Source: Piromyces finnis
Taxonomy: Eukaryota; Neocallimastigomycota; Neocallimastigomycetes; Neocallimastigales; Neocallimastigaceae
Reading direction: 5' to 3'
Length of the DNA: 64,000 nt
NCBI GenBank assembly: GCA_002104945.1
Contig: MCFH01000048.1
Span: 310,001-374,000, forward strand
The notes under the pieces are model-generated. The model saw only the letters and a list, made by a program, of their open reading frames with translations. It made no database searches and was not told the origin of the DNA. Below are positions 25,941-38,294 of the stretch, piece by piece; position 1 is the stretch's first letter; every line of letters begins with the position of its first letter. The position numbers and the translations under genes were made by a program.

Positions 25941-28900
25941 ATGGAAGAGAACGAAAACAACCACATGGATAATAATAATATTTTCGAAAACGCAACTCTT
26001 AAGGATGGTTTTGCAGGGGATCGCAGGTATCTGAAGGGTTTCTTAGCTAAGGTGGAGCTAGTGTTTATGCTATATCCTGAACGGTATCAAGACGACGCAA
26101 CCAAAATTCTCTATATAATATCAAGACTTTATGGGGACGCTATGAATTGGGCTGCTACTCTTATAAACAACCATGATCCGTGTCTTAATAACTACCAAGC
26201 TTTTGTTGACAGGTTTAAGGCTTTTTATGGATATAACGATGCTACCTATGTTGCAAATTAAATGCTTAGAACCTTAAAACAACGCCGATTAGGAGGAATT
26301 AGAGGATATATCTTGGAATTTAACCGCTATGCTGATGAATCAAACTGGAATGAACAAGCCAAAATGGATGCATTTATAGCTGGCCTTAATCAACAAGTTG
26401 CAGTTCGTATTTTGGAAATGTTTCCGGGTCCTAGGGATCTTCTTTCATTACAGACTATTGCTTCAAGAATCGATTCAAGATTATCTACACATCATACCTT
26501 TTTCCCTTCTGGTTCAAACAATGACCAAAACCGAAAGAAAAGATCTTTTCATCACTCTTCAAAAATAACAAAGTCCATTACAAACAGGAATAACCATGGC
26601 CCTATCTCAAACGAAGAAAAGGAAAGAAGAAAGAAAGAAAATCTTTGTGTGTATTGTGGTGCTTCAAGTCATAAGCTTAATAATTGTCCAAAAAGAAAGA
26701 ATAAAGATCGTGAAAATCCTTCACTAATATCTATTCCCACACTTATATCCGCTCCTAAAGAAGAATACAAAACTCATAATAAAATGACAACTAAATTTAA
26801 ACTTTCTTATGAACTAAATACGGATATTCTTATTGACTCAGGATCCAAACTTAATTTAATTGATGTAGATTACTGTAACGATAATAACATTCCTTATCAT
26901 GATGACGGTAACCTACCAAATATCGTTGGTATCGGTGGTCGACAATCTCTTTTTGGAATTACATCTCCTTTGAATCTTCGCTACAAAGATCATCTCTGTC
27001 GAACACAATTCTATGTAACTGATCTACCTTATTATCCTTGTATTCTTGGAATAGACTGGCTTAAAGAACACAATCCTTCTATCAATTTCACAAAGAACAA
27101 AATTTCATTTGTATCCGATTACTGTTATAATCGTTGTATAACACTCTCCAATAATGTCCCTGAATTTCCTGAAGAAAGATCTGCTTTTCCTGCAATGGAA
27201 GATCCTTCCTACGAACCTCCGCATGATTCATTCGCTTACCCTATATTTGTCGATAAACAAAACATCCAATCTCAAAACGAAACTAATCGTACTTGTACTA
27301 TTCTCTGTTCGGGTTCTTCAAAAAATATTAACAATTCTGTTTCTAAGAAGTCTTCTGTTAACTTTTCTACTTCGTCTCTCTCAAATCAAGAACCAACTTC
27401 TGTTTTGACTTCTTTTTCTGATTCTAATATTCAATCCAATTCTATTCTCAAATCCGATTCAAACTCTAAATCAGAACCTAATTCTTCTATTATACTTCCG
27501 GATGTTCTCTCTGACTTTGCTGATGTCTTCAATGAATCTAATGCTGAAAAACTTCCTCCACACCGTCCATACGATTGTGAAATAAAACTCAAAGAAAATT
27601 CAAAACTGTTTTATGGACCGATTTATCCTCTAACAGAAACCGAATCAATTGCTTTAGAAGAATATATAAAAGAAAATCTCAAGAAAGGATTTATTAGAAA
27701 ATCAAAATCGCCTGCGGGAGCTCCTATTCTGTTTGTACCTAAGAAAAACGGTCAACTTCGTATGTGTGTTGACTATCGCCAATTAAACTCCATAACTATT
27801 CGTGATTCTTATCCCCTTCCTCTTATACAAGATATGCTTGAACATCTTGGAAAAGGGAAGATTTTCTCAAAATTGGATCTTCGTTCTGCCTATAACTTGG
27901 TCAGGATTAAAAGTGGTGATGAATATAAAACCGCTTTTACTTGCAAGTTAGGTCATTTTGAATACTGTGTGATGCCTTTTGGGTTGAAAAATGCACCTGC
28001 TGTTTTTCAACATTTCATTAATGATGTTCTTGAAGACGTTCTTGGTAAATTCGCTTTCTCTTACATAGATGATATTATTATTTTTTCCTCTGATTATAAA
28101 TCTCATATATCTCATGTCAAAACTGTTTTGAAACTCCTGAGGGATGCTGGGCTCTATGCTAAATTGGAAAAATGCGAGTTCTTTGTTTCTTTTATTGATT
28201 TCCTTGGTCATAGGATTTCTACTGATGGTATTCACATGGACCCAAATAAAGTTTCTTCTATTTTAAACTGGCCTACTCCATCTAATGTTAAAGAGGTTCA
28301 ATCTTTTCTTGGTCTTGCGAACTACTACCGTCGATTTATTCCAAATTTTGCAAAGATCGCTCATCCTTTGCATAAACTTTTGAAGAAAAATGTTAAATTT
28401 GTATGGTCTAAAGAAGCTCAAGATGCTTTCGATTCACTCAAGTCCTTATTTGTTTCTGCACCTGTTCTTATATTTCCTAATCGTGAACTTCCATTCATAG
28501 TCGAAACTGATTCAAGTAACTTTGCCATTGGTGCTATTCTCTCGCAAGTCTCTCCAATTGATAATATGACCCATCCAGTTGCTTTCTTTTCTCGCTCTCT
28601 TACTGGTCCTGAACGTAATTATCCAATATATGATAAAGAGCTCTTAGCTATCGTTACTGCTCTTGAAACATGGCGTCATCTACTTAAAGGCTCTTCTTCT
28701 ACTTTTAAGATTTACTCGGATCATCGAAATTTACTCTATCAAAAGAAACCTGAAAAAATGTCTCAACGTCTTGTTCGCTGGGCTTTGTTTCTCTCTGAAT
28801 TTAACTTTGTTATTATTTATCGTTCTGGTTCTTCTAACGGTAAGCCTGATGCCCTATCTCGTCGTCCTGATTATGCTATCAATTCGAATTCCTCTTCTGA

Positions 28901-30383
28901 TGTTCCTTTTAATGTTCTTCGCCCTGAAAACTTTTGTGCCATTGTGACTTCTGTTTCGTCCATTAGTGATTCTTTTCTTTCCGAATATATAAATGATGAC
29001 TTTTACAATAAAATCTGTGAATATCTTGATTGTAGGAAACCTCCAATACCTCACCCTCAAATTGACAAATTTTCCTTAAGCAATAGTTTTCTCCTTTTTA
29101 CTGACAGAATCTATGTTCCTCCAAATTGTCGTCTTTCAATTCTTAAACTCTGTCACGACTCTCCTTCAGCTGGTCATTTCGGAATAAAGAAAACATCTTC
29201 TCTTATTGCTAGAGACTTCTGGTGGCCTTCTATTTCTTCTGATGTTAAAGACTACGTTCGTTCTTGTGAAGTTTGTTGTCGTTCAAAAACCTTTCGTCAT
29301 AAACCTTATGGTCTTCTGAATCCTCTTGATATTGCTGAGCGTCCTTGGTCATCCATTTCAATGGATTTCATTACAGATTTGCCTTCATCTTCTGGTTTCA
29401 CTTGCATTCTTGTTGTTGTTGATCGTCTTACAAAAATGGTTCATCTCATTCCGTTCAAAAGTATTCCTTCCGCCGCCGAAACAGCCACAGCCTTTATTGA
29501 TAATATTTTCCGTCTTCATGGCCTACCTGAATCTATTGTCTCGGATAGAGGTTCTCAATTTACCTCTAAATTCTTCCAATCCATCTGTTCCTCCCTTGGC
29601 ATTGAACTTAAGTTGTCTACTCCATTTCATCATCAATCAAACGGTCAGACGGAGAGGGTGAACTCCGTTATAGAACAATATTTAAGATGTTTCTCAAATT
29701 ATAAAGGTTCAAATTGGAAAAGTTTTCTTAGTCTTGCAGAATTTAGTTATAACAACGTGGTTCAAGAATCATCCAAATTTTCTCCATTCTTTTTGAATTA
29801 CGGCTTTCATCCAAAATATTCACCAGTTATTCCAGACTTATCTAAAGTCCCAAGAGCAGAAGAGTTTACAAGAGATTTTAAAACTTTAATTAATACCTTA
29901 AAAGAAAATTTAAAATCTGCCATGGAAACCCAGAAGAAGCATGCTGACAAACGTAGAAAAGAAGCTCCGAATTTTAAAGTTGGTGACAAAGTTTGGCTGG
30001 ATAGTTCTTTAATTATCCACAAAGGAAATAAAAAATTTAAGCCAAGAAAACTCGGCCCATACAAAATCTTGGAAAAAATATCAAATGTTACATTTAAATT
30101 AAGTCTCCCAAAATCTATTAAGATTCATCCAGTTATTCATGTATCCAATCTCGAGAAATATGTCGAAGATAAATTTGGAAGATCTCAACCACCACCGCCA
30201 CCTATTACCGTTGACAATGAAGAAGAATACGAAGTTGAAGAAATTCTGGATAAAAGAAGACATTACGGAAAAATACAATACCTGATTAAATGGAAAGGGT
30301 ATTCAATCAATGAAGCTTCGTGGGAGCCTGAAGAAAATCTAAATTGCAAGGGGCTACTTAAAAAATTTAATAGAAAGAAATAA
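25941..30383 (+). CDS. Chromovirus 2 Gag-Pol polyprotein (one in-frame TAA)
   Basis: A single frame of 1480 codons interrupted only by TAA at 26259-26261, where chromoviruses 1 and 3 have CAA. Codons before it encode the gag start [13 protein letters not shown]. Numbering from ATG 26262: CX2CX4HX4C zinc knuckle (129-142), protease DSG (192-194), reverse transcriptase with [10 protein letters not shown] and YIDD (601-604), RNase H beginning [12 protein letters not shown], integrase HHCC zinc finger, integrase D1035, D1095 and E1131 (35 residues between the last two), and chromodomain about 1321-1368 with [17 protein letters not shown]. All catalytic residues survive. The protein would copy RNA to DNA and integrate it; the chromodomain is expected to steer insertion to marked chromatin. 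The TAA is most simply a disabling mutation, though readthrough cannot be excluded. Confidence 0.93.
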
Positions 30384-30655
30384 AAAATAGTTAAAAAATT
30401 CAAATTATATTTATTATTAATATTAAAATCACAATTATTATTATTATCAAAACTTATTAATATCATTATCAATATCAATTTTATTATTAAACAATTTATT
30501 AATATCAAATTTATCAATATTTTATTTTTAACTTTAGTAATATTAAAAAAAAAATGTATTTTATTATATTAAATGTATTTTTATAATTAAGAAAATTCAC
30601 TCCTTAGTTTAGTTTATTAAAAAAGAAAAACATATATTTAAATATTAAAATTCTA

Positions 30656-30690
30656 GATTCGTCTGGTATCCAAATCCTGGAGGAGGACCA
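30656..30690 (+). other. Conserved hairpin plus polypurine tract of chromovirus 2
   Basis: GATTCGTCTGGTATCC then AAATCCTGGAGGAGGACCA, immediately before the 3' LTR. The purine run GGAGGAGGA is the plus-strand primer. The 5' half forms a short dyad (GATTCG...CGAATC in the sister elements). The same block precedes the 3' LTR in chromoviruses 1, 3 and 4. Confidence 0.75.
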
Positions 30691-31129
30691 TGTAACGAAT
30701 GCTAGAAATAACTAAATTGTCTTAGTGGTTAGTAGCTAAGACTTTGAGTCTGAATGACACTAGTTCGAGACCTCATAGATACTATTTTAAAAAAATTATA
30801 ATTTTATTTTATTTTATTTTATTTTTAAATTTTATTTTATATGAAGATTATTGATTGGTTAAGAATTTTAAGTTGAAAAAATTTATAAATTAATTTAAAA
30901 AATTTTTAGTATAAATACGAGTAAATTTTCCCAAATATTTTAAAAAATCGAGATTTTATTAATAAATAATTATATTATTATACACTAACTTATTAAGTTA
31001 AATTCTATGTGTTTTTAATGATATTTTTATAAATTAATAATTTACAGAATATTTTAAAGTGTTAATATTACTAAGTTATTTAGTAAATATTATAATTTGT
31101 TTTTATTGTTAAAGACACATTTCTTTACA
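30691..31129 (+). repeat. 3' LTR of chromovirus 2
   Basis: Begins TGTAACGAATGC and ends TTTCTTTACA, followed by the TCGGC target duplication. It carries the tRNA-like unit (A-box-like at 30723, B-box-like at 30762-30772) and TATA box as in the 5' copy. A 27-base expansion of ATTTT units near 30805-30835 explains its greater length (439 against 412). Confidence 0.9.
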
Positions 31130-33144
31130 TCGGCAGGACATTTTGGGATTAAGAAGACTCTTTCCCTTATTCGCAGAGACTTTTGGTGGCCTTCACTTTC
31201 ATCGGATGTCTAGTTGTTTATTCGTTCCTGTGATACCTGTTGCTGTGCTAAAGTCAGCCATCACAAACCCTATGGACTTCTACAGCCTCTTAGTATTGCT
31301 AACAAACCATGGTCCTCCATCACAGTGGATTTTATTACTGATCTACCTTGTTCTAATGGTTTTACTTGCATCATTGTTGTTATTGATCGGCTTACAAAAA
31401 TATCTCATTTTATCCCGTTCAAATCAGTTCCTTCAGCTACGGAAACAGCTGTAAAAGTATAAAATTTAAAACAGATTTTATACTTAAAACAAAGCAATTT
31501 TTATAAACACAAAAATAAAATAAATAAAACAATAAATTTTTATTTTAGAAAAATATTTTATTTAAAACTCTTAAAAATATTATTAAATATATAATAGTTA
31601 ATAACTAAAAAATTGAAATAACATTTACATCGATTTAATAAACAAAAATTACATGTATTTATATTTTTTTACATAATTATATTCTAATATATTATTCTAT
31701 TTAAATAAACGTATATTTAATATAAAATAAACAACACTAATATAATTAAATAATAAAATAACAGAATTAAACTAAAACTAATTCATTATACTTTTAATTC
31801 AATTTATTCAATTTGAGTAAACTCAAAATTGAATAAACCCTATGTATTTTCTATAAATTAATTTAATATTATCAATACTATTCTTAATATATTTCCTATT
31901 GAAATATAAACAAATTTATTATTATTAAAACAAAGTTAAAATTATTAAGCTATTCTAAATTTAAATAAAAAAGTATAATCTATTCTAAAATTAAATAAAA
32001 AGTATTTAAAAAAATATTTTAATTATTTAAAATATTTGAAATATTTAAATTTAATTAAAATTCTTTTATTCCTTAAATTTAAATATTTATCTTAATTTAA
32101 TTTTAACGGAATTATTATAAAATAATTTATTATTAAATTATTCCATAAAATTTATTCAAAAATTTTATAATTCAATTTATTATTTAATAATTAATAATTA
32201 ATTATTAAATAATCTAAAGATATATATTATATCTTTAGAACAGCAGACGCTTTTATAAACAATATTTTCAGGATTCATGGCCTCCCTTTAGAAATTTTAT
32301 CCGATAGAGGTACACAATTTACCTCTAAGTTTTGGAATGCTGTTTGCCATGCATTCAATGTTTCTTTGGTATTTTCTTCGCCGTTTCACCATCAAACAAA
32401 CGGCCAGACGAAGAGAGTAAACTCCGTTGTCGAACAATATCTTAGATGCTATTCAAATATCAAAGGTAACAACTGGTCGAAGTTTCTTAGTTTAGCAGAA
32501 TTTAGCTACAATAATGTTATCCAAGAATCTGCTAAATCATCTCCTTTCTTCTTAAATTATGGTTTTAATCCTAGACACTCACCAGTTATTTCAGATAACA
32601 TCAATGTTCCTAGGGCTCAAGAATATATTATAGACTTTAACAAAATAATTAATATCTTGAAAGAGAATCTCAAGAAAGCCTCCAAATCTCAAAAGAAATT
32701 TGCTAACAAATATAGAAGCAATCCACCAGAATTTCATCCTAGTGATAAAGTATGGATCGATAATTCCTTAGTGTTAAAAAAAGGACCAAAGAAGCTCAAC
32801 CAAAAAAGCTCGAACCATTTATAATAGAAGAAAAGATCTCGCCTGTTACGCTTAAATTGAAATTACTAAAAAATCTTAGAATACACTCAGTCATTCATGC
32901 TTCAAACCTAGAACCTTACATTGAAGACATGCAATTTAGAAGAAAATAACCTCCCCCTTCTCCTATAGTAATAGATAATCAAGATGAATATGAAGTAGAT
33001 GAAATTCTCGACAAGAGAATTCATTATGGTAAAGTACAATATTTAATTGAATGGAAAGGCTATCCACTTTCAGAAGCCTCATGGGAGCCAGAAACCAACT
33101 TAAAAAACTGTCCTGATTTATTAAAATCCTTCAATGAACATTAA
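31130..33144 (+). pseudogene. Chromovirus 1, 3' half (integrase and chromodomain), split by a solo LTR
   Basis: Continues the frame lost at 24635 with GHFGIKKT in integrase. A stop (TAG near 31211) and frameshifts follow; DFITDLPCSNGFTC and the zinc-finger RSCDTCC are visible. At 31449 the frame is cut by solo LTR X and resumes at 32245 with the second integrase aspartate (SDRGTQF). The third region is altered to NGQTKRVNSV, the catalytic Glu replaced by Lys. After a frameshift near 32820 the chromodomain (about 32983-33140) is intact: DEILDKRIHYGK and [14 protein letters not shown]. Non-functional. Confidence 0.9.
31450..32239 (+). mobile_element. Solo LTR X, copy 1
   Basis: A 790-bp insertion in chromovirus 1 flanked by a perfect 5-bp duplication ACAGC (31445-31449 and 32240-32244). 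It begins TGTAAAAGTATAAAA and ends ATATCTTTAGA, so termini are TG...GA rather than TG...CA. It contains no open frame. A second, shorter copy lies at 58721-59308 and a scrap near 19590. The size, target duplication and TG start indicate a solo LTR, but the internal part of the family is not in the window; a non-autonomous element is the alternative. Confidence 0.75.
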
Positions 33145-33324
33145 TTAATAATAAACTCAATTTTCTATTTATACTAAAAAAAAATACAGAGAGAAGAAAA
33201 TTTTTACTTACGGACATTTGCTTAACTATATAGTAAAATTTTATTTAATTAGTTATTATTTTGTTTCTATTTGTTTTTGTTTTTGTTTTTTGTTTTAACT
33301 CTGTTTTGTTTTTAGTGTTAATAA

Positions 33325-34082
33325 GATTCGTCTGGTATTCGAATCCTAGAGGAGGGCCATGTTGTAAAATATTGTATTAATAAAATAATGTATAATGTAT
33401 TAAATTAATGTGCTGTAAATTTTACAAACATTTATATCACAATACATTAACATAAATTTATGTAAATTTTAATTTTATGATAAGATAAAATTTTTGATGA
33501 TAAAATAGAACTTTAAATTAAATAATTTTTAACCAATAAATATTTTAGATAATAAAAATTTTTTTTATAAACTAAGCCTCAAAATTAGAAATAAATAAAT
33601 TAAATATATGTTTGAAATATAATCAACCATATAGTAAATAAATCAAAACTTTATTTTAAGTTTAGAAAATTCTTTAGTAAATAAATTGAATTTAAATAGT
33701 TTAATACAAATAATGTCTTTTAATAAATGTATAAATGAAAACAATGTAAAATTATAATATTAAAACATGTATATTAGAATTTATTCAATTTGTTTAAAAA
33801 GTATAAATAAAGAAAATTTTTCGACCATTGAAACGATAGTTGGAAAATCGTATAGTATAGTTTATATAGTTTAGTTTAGTTTAGTTTAAAAATAAAATTA
33901 ATATTGATTACCTAGTGAGGGCTCTGGTAAAATAACCTTCACGGTAAAGGAATCAATGGTTGTTCTAGAATAGATTTTTTAATAAAATTATAAATAAAAT
34001 AATATTAAAATTAATTAGTTTAATTGTGTTGATTTAGTTTAGTGTACGTATACAAACCTGAACTAGTATAGTTTATTTTACA
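33325..34082 (+). repeat. Polypurine block and 3' LTR of chromovirus 1
   Basis: The block 33325-33359 (GATTCGTCTGGTATTCG..., purine run GAGGAGGG) precedes an LTR 33360-34082 that begins TGTTGTAAAATATTG and ends TTTTACA. TATA box TATAAATA at 33802-33809; by analogy with chromoviruses 2 and 3 the RNA would start near 33842. A dyad-flanked segment 33904-33958 (TTGATTACC...GGAATCAA) is conserved in the LTR of chromovirus 4. Overall it is the same LTR family as 49859-50676. Confidence 0.85.
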
Positions 34083-35329
34083 CATGTAATAAATTTGCTT
34101 ATGCTACGGTTCAAATAAAATATCACAATAAACTTGAATAGTTATAAAAATAAAATTTATTTAATTTATTTTTTATTTTTCAATTTTTAAAATTTTTCTC
34201 AAAAATCCTCGTACTTTTTCCAACTATTCATCATTTGAAATTTAATGATTTTGGATAGTTAGAAATTTAAACTAATTTCATTCATAATATATAGATCATT
34301 CACTGTAACATATATTAATTTAATCCTTAATATATATTATGAATAATCTCTTAATATTTGAATAGAAAAATTTTTAATTTATAATTAATAAATTTTTAAT
34401 ATATTTTACATTTTTCTTATCATATATTAACTAATCAACTACCATATATAATAAATTTATATTAGTTGATTAATCATGTCCTTATTTAGCTATAAACAAT
34501 AAATTTTATGTCAAGGTATCTTCTGTTATTTGTGTAACAATTACCTTTTCTAGTAATTAAATTATAGCTCATTTTCATTTAATAATTTTAATTTCTGAAT
34601 ATTATATAATAAAGTTAATTAATAAAATAAATCTTTATTAATAATAAAATAGACAATCATTTTAATAACAAGAATTAAGTAAAATTTCATAAGTATAAAA
34701 CATTATAATAAGACTAATATTAAAGGTAATAAAATAACTATATACAAATAATATAATTTTTCAAATAATTTTTGATTAGTAACCTCAAACATAAACAAAC
34801 CAAAAAACCTTTGGATCAAAAAATTCATGAGAATATATAATTAGTATCAGCAATTGTTATTCTCAAATTATAATATTAAATATTTACAATTTAATATGGT
34901 TAAAATATTACTTTTTATTTAAAAGTAATTTATAAGATTAATCTTAGGATCTATCATATGAATCCATATTATTAATATCAATATCAATTATTAATATTTT
35001 AATTTAAAATTATTTTATTTTTATCTTTATTATTAATATCAATATTAATATCAATGTAATTTTATTAATTGTAAGAAAAAGTATTTAAACAAAAAATTAA
35101 AATTATTTTTGAAATTCTTTGTAAGATTATTAATTAATTATTAACTATAATCTATTATAATATAACTTAATAAATATTATTTTAATAAATAAATAATTAA
35201 TAAATAAATTTCATAACTAAATTATATTAAAATTTTTATTTTAAATACAAAAATCCATTTAATTATTTAAATTAGTATTATTCTTTAATAAGTTTTAAAG
35301 AAAAAGTTTAATAATAAAAATGTTTAGTA
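34083..35329. other. AT-rich flank between chromovirus 1 and copia fragment C'
   Basis: No reading frame. An inverted repeat TAATCAACTA/TAGTTGATTA lies around 34430-34475, and ATATTAATATC-type simple repeats at 34970-35060. I see no LTR ends that would define another element. Confidence 0.5.
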
Positions 35330-36613
35330 AGGAAAACGGTATATCTAAGATAAACTCACCTCTTATATACATGAATTAAATGGAAAAGCAGACAGAAAGA
35401 ATAAACCAAACTATTCAAAATTCTGCTAAAACACTTTTATATTGGGCTAAATTATCTGAAGACTTTTGGAGTTTTGTTGTAAAATATTATTATTATATTT
35501 ACAACAAAATACCACACCAAGGAAACAATAATTTAATTCCTGACGAAGTATTTACAAACGAGGAAGCCGATCTAAAATACCTAAAGGTATTTGGATGTAT
35601 ATGTTACTTTAAGGACTATTCTCTTAATAAGTCAAAATTCGCGCCAAACTCGAAGGAAGGAATATTTCTTGGGTTCAGTGAAGTAAATCACTCATATATC
35701 GTCATGGAGATATGTGGTGATAAACTTAAAATCCACTATTCTAGGGAAATAGAATACTGTGAAGATAAGCCGGCACAATACACTTATAAAAATAAAAATA
35801 TAAACGATCCGTATTTCTCTTTCAACGATTCATATAATATCAACAATTACGACAATAAGGTCCCCTCAGATTCATCGAAGAACAATAACACAGAAGGTGT
35901 AAAAGAGAAAGTTGTTGAACAACAAGAACAACAACACTACGGATACAAATTCAAATATAAATAAAGAAAACAATAATACAGAAAGGACTACTTCCAAGAA
36001 AAAGGTGAATATCCACTTTAAAAATAATGAAGAAGTAAAAGTAGAAGAAGAAAAAGAAGTAGAAGTAAAAGAAGAAGAAATAGTTGAAGAAGAAGATAAT
36101 AACAACAATATGGACGAGGACCCAGTTTATGAAAATACTAAATATAACGATACAAAAGAAGGTAAAACTAAAAGGAAAGAGAAAGAAACTAATAAAAGGA
36201 ATAATATAAATTTCAAAATTGAAGAAAATTCAAAAAGTAATTTAAACAGTAAATTAAAAAACGACACTCAAAACAAAAAATAATAATTTAAATTCAAAAT
36301 TTAATAAAAATAAATTTACTAATGACATTTTAAAAGTTTTAGAAGAAATTGCAAATGACAATTGCAATTTCGAAAAGAAAAATTATAAAATTTCAAATAA
36401 TATTAACGAAAATAACAAATACCAATATCCTGAAAATCTTGGTCCTGATAACGTTCGCTCTGGAATAAATCTTCCTGATAAAAACAAAAATAATATTATT
36501 GAAAATCCTGATTATTTTAATAATTCTTCAAAGGAAAGTTTCACCACTGAAAATATTTCTAATACCAAAAATACTGGTGAAAATACTACTGAAAATCCAA
36601 ATATTAATCATTG
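35330..36613 (+). pseudogene. Copia fragment C' (integrase C-terminal part and acidic linker)
   Basis: Plus-strand copy of the segment found inverted at about 46987-48275. It starts inside the integrase (GGAAAACGGTATATC) and continues with MEKQTERINQTIQN and YLKVFGCICYFKDYS, the integrase tail GIFLGFSEVNHS, then a Lys/Glu/Asn-rich linker. A stop after GYKFKYK breaks the main frame in both copies. The 194-codon frame differs from its partner at one residue (Tyr/Cys) and the 123-codon linker frame not at all. It ends at CATTG where chromovirus 3 is inserted. No gag, protease, RT or LTR accompanies it on the left. Confidence 0.9.
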
Positions 36614-36629
36614 TGTAACGAATCTTTAA

Positions 36630-38294
36630 TGATAGGTAATGAAATTAATAAATATAAAATTATTATTATACCTGATTTTTAAGTTAACCCTAAAAGTAAC
36701 TTAAAATAAGTTATAGTTTAATTAAGTACTTTACCAAAATTCTAAAATGAAATTAATCCTAAACACTGCATATATTTTGATTATTGAAAGAAAATAATAA
36801 ACTTTAATTAATCGAGATCAAAATATATAACTTTTGTTAAATTAATTGTTAAATGTTTAATAACTTCGTTAGTAAATTACACTTTAAAAGTAAACAAATA
36901 TAATAATTCATGTTATAAAATAATATAATTAAACACCTTTATTAAAACATTAAAAATAATTATTACTTTAATTAATTGTAAAATAAACAACTTTTTATAT
37001 TCTTTAACTTTTAATTATTTCTTTTATTGTTATTTCTAATTACTTTTATTACTTTTATTGTAAATAGTTATTAATTTTATTGTTTTAATGTAAATAGTTT
37101 AAATTCAAAAGAAAATATAAATACATGTAAATATTCTTATTTTAATCATTATTATTATTATTAATAAAGAAATATTATATAGTTAGATTAATATTTTTGT
37201 AATTTTAATAATCACTTTTATACTTAAATAAATAAAATTTTAAATATTTAAATATTAGAAAAACGAGTGTTTCTAATAAAACAATTTAGTGTTTTTAATA
37301 AAACAATTTTATTAATTTTTATAAAAACAATTTTAAATTTTAATTCATAACTTATATAGTTATAATTAAAGATATAATATAATAATCACTTTTTGAAGTA
37401 AAATTCGAAATTAAGATTATTATCAAATTATATCAATAAATGTAAGAAATAATAATTATTTCAATCTAAATAATTAATATTTCTTATTAGTTTAATAATT
37501 TATTTATTTATTTAGTTAAATAATATTTTATACACTTAATTTATTTATTTAATTTATTTAGTTAAATAATATTTTATACACTTAATTTATTTATTTAATT
37601 TATTTAGTTAAATAATATTTTATGCACTTAATTTATTTATTTAATTTATTTAGTTAAATAATATTTTATACATTTGATTTTTAAATAATATTTATATATA
37701 AGAATCCTGTAATTTAATTGTGTATTACTAATTAATTTACATATTATATCTAAACACGGATTTACTTTAGGAAATCGGTATTTTAAGGTTTTCCCGATTA
37801 TTATAATTGGTTTTACTTAAAATTTACATGATGACTAATATGATTAGAATATTGGTCGAAAACTTGTTTAGGTTTTTCTTCTAGTCTTTTCCTAAACATT
37901 TAATTTGTTAAGATTAGAACCCATTTATTTAACCTTAATTTCTAATAAAAATATAAATAAGACACTCTTGAAATTCTTTAGAAATTCAAGAGTTATTATT
38001 ATAAGAAAAATTAAGTATAATAAATAACAAATAATTCTATTTTAATAAAAAACATATTATTAAAACATAATTTTAATACATCTCACTCTTATCCTCCTTC
38101 CCATTTGTGTTTTTGTTGTTTATTATAAATCCTTATAATAAACTCGCTAAGTTCTAATCTTAATTCTATATTTAATTTTTTATTATTTTTTTCTTTCTAT
38201 ATACATATAATTTAATATTAAATTTTAATATTGAGTTATCAATAAGTAATTATATTGTACTATTTATTATATACATTACAATATAATTACTACA
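36630..38294 (+). mobile_element. Insertion inside the 5' LTR of chromovirus 3
   Basis: Comparison with the 3' LTR shows about 1.67 kb of extra DNA between TGTAACGAATCT and TAAAATAGTTAAATAGC. Its ends TGATAGGTAAT and ATTACTACA are imperfect inverted repeats with TG and CA termini, suggesting a solo LTR. The putative target duplication is poor (TTTAA against ATAAA). It carries no gene, a four-copy 46-bp repeat, and near its right end a 14-bp inverted repeat GTAATTATATTGTA/TACAATATAATTAC. Confidence 0.55.
37513..37690. repeat. 46-bp tandem repeat, four copies
   Basis: Units start TAGTTAAATAATATTTTATA at 37513, 37559, 37605 and 37651 and continue with TTTATTTATTTAA-type sequence. They differ by single bases only (for example TACACTTAAT against TGCACTTAAT), so expansion is recent. 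Confidence 0.9.

Larger units (their letters stand above)
24636..31129 (+). mobile_element. Chromovirus 2: nearly intact Ty3/gypsy LTR retrotransposon
   Basis: Full-length element with 5' LTR 24636-25047, gag-pol 25941-30383 and 3' LTR 30691-31129, flanked by the 5-bp duplication TCGGC (24631-24635 and 31130-31134). It sits inside the integrase region of chromovirus 1; removing it restores the reading [13 protein letters not shown] across the junction. LTRs begin TG; the 3' copy ends CA. Apart from a 27-base length difference in a T-rich run they differ at only a handful of bases, so insertion is recent. The C-terminal chromodomain places it among chromoviruses. Confidence 0.95.

Noticed and set aside
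28663-30064. Several 60-110 codon frames on both strands within chromovirus 2
   Set aside because: Shadows of the intact gag-pol frame.
35872-36108. Ser/Phe-rich minus-strand frame, also at 47502-47738
   Set aside because: Antisense of the Lys/Glu-rich copia linker; present twice only because the segment is duplicated.
37513-37690. CRISPR array
   Set aside because: The 46-bp units are contiguous tandem repeats without unique spacers, in eukaryotic DNA.
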